Source: Alphaproteobacteria bacterium (GTDB lineage: Bacteria > Pseudomonadota > Alphaproteobacteria > UBA3830). Taken from it: a stretch of 64,000 bases of DNA. Below are positions 43,983 through 52,422 of this stretch, piece after piece. Position 1 is the first letter of the stretch, and every line of letters begins with the position of its first letter. Location of the stretch: positions 62,001 through 126,000 of the forward strand of contig JAGCFW010000003.1 of the NCBI GenBank assembly GCA_017649895.1, given 5' to 3'. Under the pieces are notes generated by a model. The model saw nothing but the letters and a program-made list of their open reading frames with translations. It did no database searches and was not told the DNA's origin. A program made the translations under genes and the position numbers.

Positions 43983-44669
43983 ATGAAAATAAAGTTGCCT
44001 TATTTCGACAGGGATGGTTGGCGTGCTGCTTTTGTGATTTGGCTTGTCGCTTTTGTAATCGGACATGTCAGTGAGCCTGTCTGGTGGATAGGTGTTGCCA
44101 TAGGATTTGCGTGTCTTCTGTTTTTCAGAGACCCAGAAAGAATTCCTCCGAGCAAAAGTCATGTGGTAGTCAGTCCTGCCGACGGTATCATTTTGAAGAT
44201 CGCCAACGTAGAACCTCCTTCTGAGTTAGGTTTAACTGGACAGAGAAAGAAGATCAGTATCTTTATGAGCGTGCTAAACGTTCATGTAAACAGAACTCCT
44301 ATTGCCGGCACGGTAGAAAAGATAATTTACACCCCGGGAAGGTTTTTCAACGTAACTCTGGACAAAGCCAATGAGTACAACGAGAGGCAAGCTACTTTCG
44401 TGCGAAATGACGACGGAATGAAGCTGGTATTTGTACAAATTGCCGGACTTATAGCTCGTCGAATAAGGTGCGACATTAAAGAGGGCGACAAATTGGAAAG
44501 AGGTCAACGTGTCGGAATTATTCGCTTCGGAAGTCGAGTTGATGTCTATTTGCCATTGGATGTTTCGGTTCTGGTTGAGGAAGGACAGATCACTGTTGCG
44601 GGTGAAACGATTTTGGCTAACTACAACGTAGAGGAGAAGAAAAATGAAAAGAAACCAAGAAACAAATAA
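43983..44669 (+). CDS. psd: phosphatidylserine decarboxylase (short form)
   Basis: A 228-residue decarboxylase that makes phosphatidylethanolamine. One or two N-terminal membrane segments (AAFVIWLVAFVIGHV and WWIGVAIGFACLLFF) precede the catalytic part with VSPADGIILK, FMSVLNVHVNRTPI and the self-cleavage motif FGS at Gly183-Ser184, where the pyruvoyl group forms. The FGSRVDVYLP text is the normal version for the short archaeal-type group, not a defect. GGAG precedes the ATG and a strong promoter stands upstream. It overlaps pssA by 26 bases. Confidence 0.95.
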   Translation: MKIKLPYFDRDGWRAAFVIWLVAFVIGHVSEPVWWIGVAIGFACLLFFRDPERIPPSKSHVVVSPADGIILKIANVEPPSELGLTGQRKKISIFMSVLNVHVNRTPIAGTVEKIIYTPGRFFNVTLDKANEYNERQATFVRNDDGMKLVFVQIAGLIARRIRCDIKEGDKLERGQRVGIIRFGSRVDVYLPLDVSVLVEEGQITVAGETILANYNVEEKKNEKKPRNK

Positions 44670-45552
44670 GGAGGATCCGAAGAAAATAAATCTTTCCGGA
44701 ACTCCAAAAAATGAAAAACAAACCAAAAAAGGAAGCGGGTCGGAGAGCATCTTGACGAGTGTTGAATCCGGGGAGTCAGAAAATTCGAAGCCATCGAGAA
44801 CAGAAGCGCTCAAGACTTCAACCTTGGCGAGATTTCTGCCGAACGCTGTCACAATTACCGCGATGTGCTTCGGGTTGTCGTCGATTCGGTTTGCTCAATG
44901 TAACGAGTGGGAGTATGCAGTCCTTTGCATCTTGGTCTCTGCCTTGCTAGATATGTTCGATGGAAAAATCGCTCGGTTCTTAGATCAATCTTCAACTTTG
45001 GGGCTTGAATTAGACTCCTTATCTGATTTAGTCTGCTTCGGAGTAGCTCCTTCGGTAGTTTTGTACCTCGCATCGATGCAACAAATCGGCAAAATCGGCT
45101 GGGGCATTTGCATGTTCTATACTGTTTGCTGTGCTCTGAGATTGGCAAGGTTTAATGTCGTTCACAGATGCGTTGAAGGGGTTTCGGACTTGGATCGCAA
45201 ATATTTCACGGGAATTCCTGCTCCTGCTGGGGCTATTGTAGCGCTATTTCCGTTGATTTTATTTTTCGAAACTGAGACTTTTGCGTTTGTCAGGCCTTTT
45301 TTCATCGCGTTCTTTCTAATGTTCTCAGGATGCCTAATGGTGAGTACCATCAGAACTTTCTCTTCGAAAATAATCGAGATAAACAACACAAATTCCTGGA
45401 TTGCATTAACTGTGATAGCGTTTCTGATTATCTGCTTAACCACCAGAATTTGGTTGTCCCTTTCTGTTTTGGTTGCCGTTTACGTCTTAACAATTCCGTG
45501 GGGAATTCATGAATATTCAAAAGCCTTGAGATCCAAAAAAGAAAAAGAATGA
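44644..45552 (+). CDS. pssA: CDP-diacylglycerol--serine O-phosphatidyltransferase
   Basis: A 302-residue polytopic membrane enzyme that makes phosphatidylserine, the substrate of psd. The CDP-alcohol transferase motif is complete: Asp103-x2-Asp106-Gly107-x2-Ala110-Arg111-x8-Gly120-x3-Asp124-x3-Asp128. About eight hydrophobic helices follow from residue 60. The first 58 residues are an unusual hydrophilic lysine/serine-rich extension. GAGGAGAAGAAAA precedes the ATG inside psd. The stop overlaps the next gene by ATGA. Confidence 0.94.
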   Translation: MKRNQETNKEDPKKINLSGTPKNEKQTKKGSGSESILTSVESGESENSKPSRTEALKTSTLARFLPNAVTITAMCFGLSSIRFAQCNEWEYAVLCILVSALLDMFDGKIARFLDQSSTLGLELDSLSDLVCFGVAPSVVLYLASMQQIGKIGWGICMFYTVCCALRLARFNVVHRCVEGVSDLDRKYFTGIPAPAGAIVALFPLILFFETETFAFVRPFFIAFFLMFSGCLMVSTIRTFSSKIIEINNTNSWIALTVIAFLIICLTTRIWLSLSVLVAVYVLTIPWGIHEYSKALRSKKEKE

Positions 45553-46694
45553 AAAAGTACTTTCTGCTTATCATTAGCTTAAGCTTTTTGTATGTGTTTC
45601 GCTCTTCTGATTCGGAAGAGCGTAATTGTTATGTATCGTCTGTGTATGAAGAATTGGCTAACGAGGACTTCGGTCCGTTTGACCGAGAAAAAAAGCTTAA
45701 CATTATCATCGGAATAGATTATTTACCCTACGAATTCGTCGAAATGTTCGAGCATTTAACGGGAATAAAAGTTCATGTGGATATTTTCGATTCAAACGAA
45801 ATTCTTGAAGCGAAATTACTGGCAGGCAGCAGTCAACACGATATCGTTTTCCCGACGGCTTGGCCGAATTTTGCTCGACAACTGACAGCAAAAGTTTACC
45901 AGCCTATCGACTACTCAAGGATTAATTTATCAAAATTCAATTCGATAATTCTTGAAAAATTAAGTATTTATGACAAGAAAAACAGGTATGGGATCCCCTA
46001 CCAATACGGAATCTCGGGCATGGGAATGGATGCAGAAACAATAGAAAAAGTATTTCCTGGAGTTGATAAACATGATTTGGCACTATTTCTCGATCCTAAA
46101 AATGCCAAAAATTTGGCAAAAGTAAGGTTTTGCGTTTACGATTCCGCCGGAGAATTATTCCCGATGATTTTGTGTTACCTCGGATTAAATCCGGAATCCA
46201 CCGACGAAACCGATATCCAAAAGGCAGCCGATCATCTGAAAAAAATTCGACCTTACATATACAAATTCACGGAATTCGGATTCGAAGACTTGTCTTCTCA
46301 GAACGCCACCCTCGCGCTGGGAACTTCAGGCGATATTACGAAAATCCGAAAGGATACGGGAAGAAAAAGTATAAAGTTTTTCTATCCAAAGCAGGGAACT
46401 TCTCTTTGGGTGGATGTAGTTGCGATTCCCGCTGGAGCAAAACATATCAACAATGTTTACGCGTTCTTCAAGTTTTTGTTCCATCCGAAAGTAATTGCTG
46501 CCGTCACCAACCGCACCTACCGAGCAAATTGTGTAACCGAAGCAAATCAGTACGTCAATAAAGAGATAGTCACTGACAAAAACATTTATCCGTCCCTGGA
46601 ATTCAGCAAAAAATGCTATATAGCAAAGCCTGTTCCAGCAAATATCGAAACATTGAGAACTAGATTATTAACCAAAATAAAGTCAAAGAAATGA
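45549..46694 (+). CDS. periplasmic spermidine/putrescine-binding-like protein
   Basis: A 381-residue solute-binding protein of the PotD/PotF type. An N-terminal signal (KYFLLIISLSFLYVFR) precedes the type 2 binding-protein fold with LNIIIGIDYLPYEFVEMFEHLTGIKV, HDIVFPTAW, YGIPYQYGISGMGMD and LWVDVVAIPAGAKHINNVYAFFKF (each under family conservation). In other bacteria such proteins deliver polyamines to an ABC permease, but potA, potB and potC are not here. It begins inside the pssA stop and ends inside the start of a small lipoprotein gene, so all four genes are probably translated together. Substrate is unproven. Confidence 0.83.
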   Translation: MKKYFLLIISLSFLYVFRSSDSEERNCYVSSVYEELANEDFGPFDREKKLNIIIGIDYLPYEFVEMFEHLTGIKVHVDIFDSNEILEAKLLAGSSQHDIVFPTAWPNFARQLTAKVYQPIDYSRINLSKFNSIILEKLSIYDKKNRYGIPYQYGISGMGMDAETIEKVFPGVDKHDLALFLDPKNAKNLAKVRFCVYDSAGELFPMILCYLGLNPESTDETDIQKAADHLKKIRPYIYKFTEFGFEDLSSQNATLALGTSGDITKIRKDTGRKSIKFFYPKQGTSLWVDVVAIPAGAKHINNVYAFFKFLFHPKVIAAVTNRTYRANCVTEANQYVNKEIVTDKNIYPSLEFSKKCYIAKPVPANIETLRTRLLTKIKSKK

Positions 46695-46846
46695 ACAGAA
46701 TTTCCAAATATTTATTACTGATGTTATGTGGATGCGAAATCAACACTCCCCCACTCCCTCCCATAGACAAACCGTCTTTTTCTTACGAAGAATTAATGCA
46801 TCAGCAGAGACAGTTGGAAGAGGAAATTAACGAAAAAACGAAGTAG
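46691..46846 (+). CDS. small lipoprotein
   Basis: A 51-residue protein with a lipoprotein signal: basic start (MNRISKY), hydrophobic LLLMLCG and Cys15 in the lipobox LCGC. The mature part is proline-rich then a short charged helix (YEELMHQQRQLEEEINEK). The ATG overlaps the stop of the binding-protein gene (ATGA). No homologue recognised. It may be a membrane partner of the preceding binding protein; that rests on coupling alone. Confidence 0.68.
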   Translation: MNRISKYLLLMLCGCEINTPPLPPIDKPSFSYEELMHQQRQLEEEINEKTK

Positions 46847-46868
46847 CAACAACAATCAGTTTATAGTT

Positions 46869-47951
46869 TTATTTGCCTGCTTTACGTCTATTACACAATT
46901 TACAGAGCATCTGGCAGTTTTCTGAGATAGTCCGTCCGCCTTGATGCCAAGGCGTTATATGATCTCCTTCCATCTCTTCGAACTCAAAATATTGATTGCA
47001 ATTCGCACATATTCCATTTTGGCGCTCATAGGCTTCCCGTTTCATATTTTCCGTAAATGCTCGAATATTCAAATGTCTTTCTTGATTATCGATTAGATAT
47101 TCGTAAATTCCGGATTTTTTTGTTACATCCTCATCCTGCATTAATTTTGTAACTCTTTCTTCTAATTCTTTGGCATCGAATTGTTTATCTTTAAATTTAT
47201 TGAACAAAAATCCCCATTCAACGCCTTTCATTTCTTTGCGATAATTCGGATAAAGAACCTTTACCCAATTGATAACCGACTGAAAATAAAGCCACAATTC
47301 GTTTGCATTGGAATCGTGCTGATGTTGTGCCATGTAATTCTCTATCTGATTATTGCTTATCCATTTTATGGCTGTTTCCAAGTAATCCTGTCTGATGGGA
47401 ATTCCCTTGAGATAATCCTTTGCCATCTGATAAGCGACACATTGAGTTTTACTGAAATATCGTTTGGCATCAGTCAGCCATTCTCCGGTGTATACGGCGT
47501 TCCGAATTTCTTGATCTGTTAATTTTTCACCGGCAATATTTATAACATTGAACCAATCCAATCGTTCTTTGTCCGTTCCCTCGCAAAAATATACCATAAG
47601 TCTGTAGTTCAAAATTTGTTCTTGCTCGGACTTTTCGAGATTATGAAAGAACTGATAGTTAATTGAAAAATTTCCGTTTAAATATCTGCAAATACTCAAA
47701 ATACGTTGCTGTCCGTCGAGTACTTCATAATCTCCGCTTTCATTTTTTACCCAATACATCGTATTCAGAGGAAAATTTCTGCGTACGGTTTTAATTACTG
47801 CTTGCTGTTGAGCATCCTTGTATATAAATTCTCGCTGATATTTCGGACGAATATTTAAACGACCGCCATATCCGATAACACCCTCTTCATCGTTATTTTT
47901 ATATCCATCAAACAGTTCTCGAATCGGTATTTCACGTAATTTTATTTTCAT
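46869..47951 (-). CDS. DUF262 and HNH endonuclease domain protein
   Basis: A 360-residue protein joining a DUF262 (ParB/sulfiredoxin-like) N-terminal domain to a C-terminal HNH nuclease, the arrangement of GmrSD-like and related restriction nucleases. The nucleotide-hydrolysis motif is Asp79-Gly-Gln-Gln-Arg83 in EVLDGQQRI. The HNH part has CANCNQYFEFEEMEGDHITPWHQGG-type text with two CxxC pairs (CANC, CKLC) and the DH catalytic pair. AAGGAG six bases before the ATG. It overlaps the methyltransferase stop (ATGA), making a two-gene unit. Whether it cuts unmodified DNA or modified invading DNA is unknown. Confidence 0.87.
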   Translation of the reverse strand: MKIKLREIPIRELFDGYKNNDEEGVIGYGGRLNIRPKYQREFIYKDAQQQAVIKTVRRNFPLNTMYWVKNESGDYEVLDGQQRILSICRYLNGNFSINYQFFHNLEKSEQEQILNYRLMVYFCEGTDKERLDWFNVINIAGEKLTDQEIRNAVYTGEWLTDAKRYFSKTQCVAYQMAKDYLKGIPIRQDYLETAIKWISNNQIENYMAQHQHDSNANELWLYFQSVINWVKVLYPNYRKEMKGVEWGFLFNKFKDKQFDAKELEERVTKLMQDEDVTKKSGIYEYLIDNQERHLNIRAFTENMKREAYERQNGICANCNQYFEFEEMEGDHITPWHQGGRTISENCQMLCKLCNRRKAGK

Positions 47952-48883
47952 TGGATTCTCCTTATCAAAAGACGGCGATATAAAATTTTTCCATGTAATA
48001 CATTAATATCATTAGCTACATCACTTTCATCGTGGTATCGACTATCCCCCAAAATCTCAAACTGTTCAGGATTGTATTTATCCAAGAAAGTAATCGGAAC
48101 TCCCATAACACCGTCGTAATCACAAGGAATATCTGCAACTTTATCCACATTAATTGCATCGTAATTATCATATTTCGGATATTCTTCGGGGTTGTAATGT
48201 TTGTACAAGATTAATTTTTCATGACGTTTGGAGATGTCTAAGTTGGTGAACCAACGAACCCCTTTTATACGTACTGTACTTATCCCCGATTCATCCGTTT
48301 TTGCATTTTTCAAAATTCCACGATATTTTCTAGGTATGATAAATTCTCTATCTCCACTGTGAATGCTTTGCCCAAGCCATATTTTATTTTCTTTTATTAA
48401 TGGAAATATCTCTTTGTATGTAACAGCATTGATATGTCCGAGTATTATAAATTTTTTATTGTACTTTACAAGCTGAGCAACATACTCTCGAAACAGACTG
48501 AATGGTGGGTTGGTTACCACGATGTCAGAATCTTCTAAAATTCTAATCGCTTCAGGACTTCTAAAATCTCCATTTTGTTCCAAATTTGTGCGGATAGGAT
48601 TATCTTCACTGATATTCATACCTTCCAGAAATTTAAGTGAATATGACGGTTTTTCTCTATCATAATGAGTAGATATGAGTTGTTTTAAATTTATGAAATT
48701 AAAATTTTGTTTAAAATATATCCAAAAATTACTATAACTTGGGTCGTCGCAGTTGCAAAATATTTTTTTTCTTTCAAAATGCTTTCGATAGTATTTGAGT
48801 TCTGCCTCGATGTCTTCCATTTTTGTATAGAACTCATCAAGTCTTTTACTTTTTGCTATACTCAAATCTCTATTCGTATTCAT
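47948..48883 (-). CDS. adenine-specific DNA methyltransferase, EcoRI-like family
   Basis: A 311-residue methyltransferase resembling the EcoRI modification enzyme family. The early segment KRLDEFYTKMEDIEAELKYY and KIFCNCDDPSYSNFW match that family, and the catalytic motif IV is NPPF in DIVVTNPPFSLF. Start 48883 is chosen since family members begin at this point (MNTNRDLSIAKSK); a longer frame to 48937 has no ribosome site. It is first in a two-gene unit with the DUF262-HNH nuclease, so the pair can act as modification plus restriction. It lies between core genes, as an insertion would. Confidence 0.88.
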   Translation of the reverse strand: MNTNRDLSIAKSKRLDEFYTKMEDIEAELKYYRKHFERKKIFCNCDDPSYSNFWIYFKQNFNFINLKQLISTHYDREKPSYSLKFLEGMNISEDNPIRTNLEQNGDFRSPEAIRILEDSDIVVTNPPFSLFREYVAQLVKYNKKFIILGHINAVTYKEIFPLIKENKIWLGQSIHSGDREFIIPRKYRGILKNAKTDESGISTVRIKGVRWFTNLDISKRHEKLILYKHYNPEEYPKYDNYDAINVDKVADIPCDYDGVMGVPITFLDKYNPEQFEILGDSRYHDESDVANDINVLHGKILYRRLLIRRIQ

Positions 48884-49089
48884 TTTCCTATCTACACCGT
48901 ATAAATCTACATTTATTTCCCAAGTGTTAACGGTCATTGTATATAAAAAAAGTAAACAAAAAGCTAAAATAAAAAATAAACACTAGAAACTTTTGTGAGA
49001 TTATGTTATAATAATTCCTTCGTCTTAAAATCATTATATTAAAATCAAACATCCTTGACATCGAATCTGGTTCCTGTAACCAAACTCCG

Positions 49090-50049
49090 TTATCTCACAA
49101 CACGATACCCCAGCTCTTTAATCATTTGCAGATCACGCTCGATAGTGATTCCCGCCGTTGTCAGCATATCTCCCGAAATCAAAGCATTAGCTCCGGAACA
49201 CAAACAACTGCGACCTTTGTCCTTAAGCAAGCCTCGACCTCCCGCCAGTCGAATAAATGCCTTTGGATTTACGAAACGATAGATCGCGCAAATCCGTCGC
49301 ATTTCGCCAACATCCAACACTTTGTTATGCTCGAAAGGAGTGCCGACAATCGGACTGAGCATATTTATAGGAATCGATACCGCGCCCAACTCACGTACCT
49401 GAAAAGCCATATCAATGCGGTCTTCCCATGACTCGCCGAGGCCCATAATTCCACCCGAACAAACCTCCAATCCCTGCTCTTTTGCGGCCTGAATTGTTTT
49501 TATCTTGTCGACCGTCGTATGAGTCGAGCAAACTGTCTTGAAAAAATTCTCGGAACTTTCCAAATTATTGTGATATCTGGACAGCCCAGCATCTTTCATT
49601 TTCTTTAAATCATCTGAATTCAACAATCCACAAGATGCACATATTTTCAAATTCGTGTTCGCTTTTATCTCTCTCATGGATTTACAAAGGCTTTCCAGCT
49701 CGGACTGCGTTAATCTCCGCCCTGAAGTCACGGGAGAAAATCGTTGCACTCCAGCATCGTCGTCATGTTTTGCCGCCGCAAGAATCGTGTCGCTATTCAT
49801 CAACGGATATTTTTCAACATCAACCTTGTAGTGGGCCGATTGTGCGCAAAATTTGCAATTCTCGGAACATTTTCCGCTCTTTGCGTTAACGATGGTGCAA
49901 ATTTCGAATTCATCCCCACAAAATTTTCGACGGATTTCGTTCGCGGCCCTGCACAATTCTTCAAGATCAGCTTCAACTAACCGCAGAGCTTCGTCCTTGG
50001 ATATCTCTCCGCCCTGCATTACTTTCTGTTTTAATTTACCTATCAGCAT
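49090..50049 (-). CDS. bioB: biotin synthase
   Basis: A 319-residue radical-SAM enzyme that inserts sulfur into dethiobiotin. The cluster motif Cys61-x3-Cys65-x2-Cys68 (CSENCKFC) is intact, with NNLESS-like (YHNLESS) and GGIMGLGE downstream, and LAGGR near the C-terminus. It follows rnd by five bases. No other biotin genes are in the window, so it may use imported or host-derived dethiobiotin, or the other bio genes lie elsewhere. A second possible start is Met11. Confidence 0.94.
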   Translation of the reverse strand: MLIGKLKQKVMQGGEISKDEALRLVEADLEELCRAANEIRRKFCGDEFEICTIVNAKSGKCSENCKFCAQSAHYKVDVEKYPLMNSDTILAAAKHDDDAGVQRFSPVTSGRRLTQSELESLCKSMREIKANTNLKICASCGLLNSDDLKKMKDAGLSRYHNNLESSENFFKTVCSTHTTVDKIKTIQAAKEQGLEVCSGGIMGLGESWEDRIDMAFQVRELGAVSIPINMLSPIVGTPFEHNKVLDVGEMRRICAIYRFVNPKAFIRLAGGRGLLKDKGRSCLCSGANALISGDMLTTAGITIERDLQMIKELGYRVVR

Positions 50050-50054
50050 AATTT

Positions 50055-50663
50055 TTAGTGAACAAAAAGTTCTTCAGGACATACGCCGAGCAAATCCAAA
50101 TCGGAAACCAACTGCAATGCGTTGAAACATTTGTGTGCCAGCTCCATTCGATTTTCCCGAGCCAACATATAATCCAGTCTTTCCTTCAGCGCATGCAAGT
50201 AGAGAACATCCCCCGCTGCGTACTTCAACTGTTCGTCAGAAAGCTCTTCCCTGCCCCAATCCGAAGACTGTTCCTGCTTTGAAATTTCGATTCCCAGAAT
50301 TTCTTTTACTAAATTTTTCAATCCGTGCCGATCAGTATATGTACGAACCAATTTCGACGCAATTTTCGTACAATAAATGTTATTAACGCGAATTCCAAAA
50401 GTATGGTTCAATATCTCGATGTCAAATCGCGCGAAGTGGAATATCTTCAAAATTTTCGGATCCTCCAGCATCTTCTTGAGATTCACCGCCTTGTGCTGCT
50501 GCCCTTTTTCAATCTGCACCATGTGAACTTCACCGTCCTTGGAACACATTTGCACCAAACACAATCTGTCGCGTTTTGTCATCAGTCCCATGGTTTCGGT
50601 ATCGATCGCGACACTGTCCTTAAAAACCACACTACTCGGTAAATCATTTTTATAAAGATTCAT
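50055..50663 (-). CDS. rnd: ribonuclease D-like 3'-5' exonuclease
   Basis: A 202-residue DEDD exonuclease. Motif I is VAIDTETMGL, motif II lies around FHFARFDIEIL, and motif III with the tyrosine is YAAGDVLYLHAL. It lacks the HRDC domains of E. coli RNase D (375 residues), which is normal for the short alphaproteobacterial form. ATG 50663 has GGAG eight bases upstream; ATG 50669 is too close to the same site. It probably trims tRNA or other stable RNAs, and it follows tRNA-Leu on the same strand. Confidence 0.9.
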   Translation of the reverse strand: MNLYKNDLPSSVVFKDSVAIDTETMGLMTKRDRLCLVQMCSKDGEVHMVQIEKGQQHKAVNLKKMLEDPKILKIFHFARFDIEILNHTFGIRVNNIYCTKIASKLVRTYTDRHGLKNLVKEILGIEISKQEQSSDWGREELSDEQLKYAAGDVLYLHALKERLDYMLARENRMELAHKCFNALQLVSDLDLLGVCPEELFVH

Positions 50664-50700
50664 TGACATCTCTCCGAACTCTTCCCGAATTTCTTGAAAA

Positions 50701-50787
50701 TGGTGCCCAAAAGAAGACTCGAACTTCCACCCGCTTGCGCGGACTAGGACCTGAACCTAGCGCGTCTACCAATTCCGCCATCTGGGC
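50701..50787 (-). tRNA. tRNA-Leu(CAG)
   Basis: An 87-base class II tRNA with encoded CCA. Acceptor GCCCAGA pairs with TTTGGGC (one wobble), the anticodon stem CTAGG/CCTAG encloses TTCAGGT giving anticodon CAG, and a long variable arm (CCGC...GCGG) identifies leucine. It lies between efp and rnd, both on the same strand. Confidence 0.95.
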
Positions 50788-50795
50788 TTTCGACA

Positions 50796-51359
50796 TTACT
50801 TCGCTTTTTCTACGTAAGTACCGTCATTTGTATTTACCACAACTTTGGTACCGGCATCAATATGTGGAGGAACTAAAATACGCACGCCATTCTCCAAAAT
50901 CGCAGGTTTGTAAGACGCCGACGCCGTCTGTCCTTTGACCACCGCCTCTGCCTCGACAATTTCCATGACCACAGTGTCCGGAAGCATAACTCCGATTATC
51001 TCGCCTTCGTATGAGGTGATCGTGACAACCATATCGTCCTGCAGAAAGCGCGCAGGCTCGCCAATAACATCTTTGCTTACCTGAATTTGCTCAAACGTAC
51101 CACTGTTCATGAATGTAAAAACATCTCCGTCACGAAACAACAACTGATATTTCTCTTCATTTAACGAAACCTTCTCCAAAGTTTCATCCGAACGGAACCT
51201 CTCATTCAACTTCGTTCCGTTTTTGATTTCTTTCAGCTCTGCTTGAACGAAAGCACCACCTTTTCCAGGCTTCACGTGCTGCAATTTACGAGCAGTCCAC
51301 AATTTTCCTTTGTGTTCAATTAATGCCCCGATTCTAAGCTCATTTGCGCTGATTTTCAT
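50796..51359 (-). CDS. efp: elongation factor P
   Basis: A 187-residue translation factor that rescues ribosomes stalled on polyproline. The loop HVKPGKGGAF presents Lys33, the position modified by lysylation in many bacteria; the EF-P signature KPAILENGVRILVPPHIDAGTKVVV-type text is at the C-terminal OB domain. ATG 51359 is used because AAGGGTG precedes it; upstream in-frame starts add atypical residues. The modification gene is not in the window. Divergent from trmB. Confidence 0.95.
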   Translation of the reverse strand: MKISANELRIGALIEHKGKLWTARKLQHVKPGKGGAFVQAELKEIKNGTKLNERFRSDETLEKVSLNEEKYQLLFRDGDVFTFMNSGTFEQIQVSKDVIGEPARFLQDDMVVTITSYEGEIIGVMLPDTVVMEIVEAEAVVKGQTASASYKPAILENGVRILVPPHIDAGTKVVVNTNDGTYVEKAK

Positions 51360-51446
51360 AAAACACCCTTTTAATTCAACCGATATTAATTTACGATGTC
51401 GTCGGTATTTTTCCAATAGTGTTTACAAATTTTTTATGAGGATGTT

Positions 51447-52133
51447 ATGCAGGATGTACAAGAAATGAAATACCTTCCGTCTTTCGGGAGGAAAAGAGCG
51501 AGAGGGCTGAGCGAAACCCAAAAAAACAATCTGGTACATCTGTATGAAACATATGGAATAGAAATTCCCGAAAAGAAAATCGATCCGAGAACTCTGTTCA
51601 ACATTCCGTTCGAAAAAATTTTCGTTGAAGTCGGATTCGGACACGGCGAACATTTGATACAAAATGCCATGCAAAATCCCAAAGTCGGTTTTATCGGATG
51701 TGAACCTTTTGAAAACGGAGTTGCCGCGACGCTGAAGGAAATCCAAGACAACAATCTGCAAAACGTCCGCATACATAAAGGAGACGCTCGCTTGGTGCTG
51801 GAAAAACTTCAGAAAAACACGATAGATCGAGTTTACGTTTTGTTCCCGGACCCGTGGCACAAAAAAAGACATCATAAACGCCGAATTCTCTCCGCGGAAT
51901 TCATCGATAATCTACGAAAAAATCAGGTTAAAGAGTTAGTTGTTGCAACCGACTGCAAAGAATACATGGAAAGCGTCTTGGAAAATATGGCGCAGCTGAA
52001 AATACCCGCTCTCGACAATATCGAAACTCTTTCGCAAAAACCGGATTGGTTTCTCAGCACCCGCTACGAACAAAAAGCCCTGGCGAAAGACGATAAGTGT
52101 TATTATCTGAAAGTTGAATTAACGGTTTCGTAG
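51447..52133 (+). CDS. trmB: tRNA (guanine-N7)-methyltransferase
   Basis: A 228-residue Rossmann-fold enzyme that methylates G46 in tRNA. The AdoMet-binding motif VEVGFGHGEHLIQNA, GCEPFENG, and the DPWHKKRHHKRR substrate motif are present. AGGATGTT precedes the ATG. It is divergent from efp over an 87-base gap. Confidence 0.95.
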   Translation: MQDVQEMKYLPSFGRKRARGLSETQKNNLVHLYETYGIEIPEKKIDPRTLFNIPFEKIFVEVGFGHGEHLIQNAMQNPKVGFIGCEPFENGVAATLKEIQDNNLQNVRIHKGDARLVLEKLQKNTIDRVYVLFPDPWHKKRHHKRRILSAEFIDNLRKNQVKELVVATDCKEYMESVLENMAQLKIPALDNIETLSQKPDWFLSTRYEQKALAKDDKCYYLKVELTVS

Positions 52134-52168
52134 CCCTGTCAGCATTAACGAAAATGGAGGATAGTATT

Positions 52169-52381
52169 TTGAAAAAGAAATCGGGGTGGGATTATATAGA
52201 TTTGTTTCACCGCGCAGCTTATAACAAACTTACTCAAGAAGGTTGGAAAGAAATTAGAAAAAAAGTGAAAAAACCAGATAAAAAAGAAATCATCCACACC
52301 TTTTGTTCAGTAATAATTTCCGCAATTCTGCTGATCGGAACGATTTTATATTTTGGGTCTAAACATTATCCTCACCAATAA
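52169..52381 (+). CDS. small single-span membrane protein, weakly SecE-like
   Basis: A 70-residue protein with a basic N-terminal amphipathic part (EGWKEIRKKVKKPDKKEIIHT) followed by one membrane helix (CSVIISAILLIGTILYFG) and a short tail. TTG 52169 is chosen since GGAGG stands eight bases before it; ATG 52154 overlaps that site. The pattern of basic helix, proline and helix recalls SecE, but secE proper is at 32505-32690 and the likeness is weak. It lies 35 bases after trmB. Function unknown. Confidence 0.55.
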   Translation: MKKKSGWDYIDLFHRAAYNKLTQEGWKEIRKKVKKPDKKEIIHTFCSVIISAILLIGTILYFGSKHYPHQ

Positions 52382-52422
52382 GTAAACTCAGGTGAATTTA
52401 TCTTAATACTAATTTCAAAATG

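Noticed and set aside
44527-44540. Apparent loss of the LGST motif in phosphatidylserine decarboxylase
   Set aside because: The FGS version is normal for the short decarboxylase group, so the self-cleaving Gly-Ser is intact.
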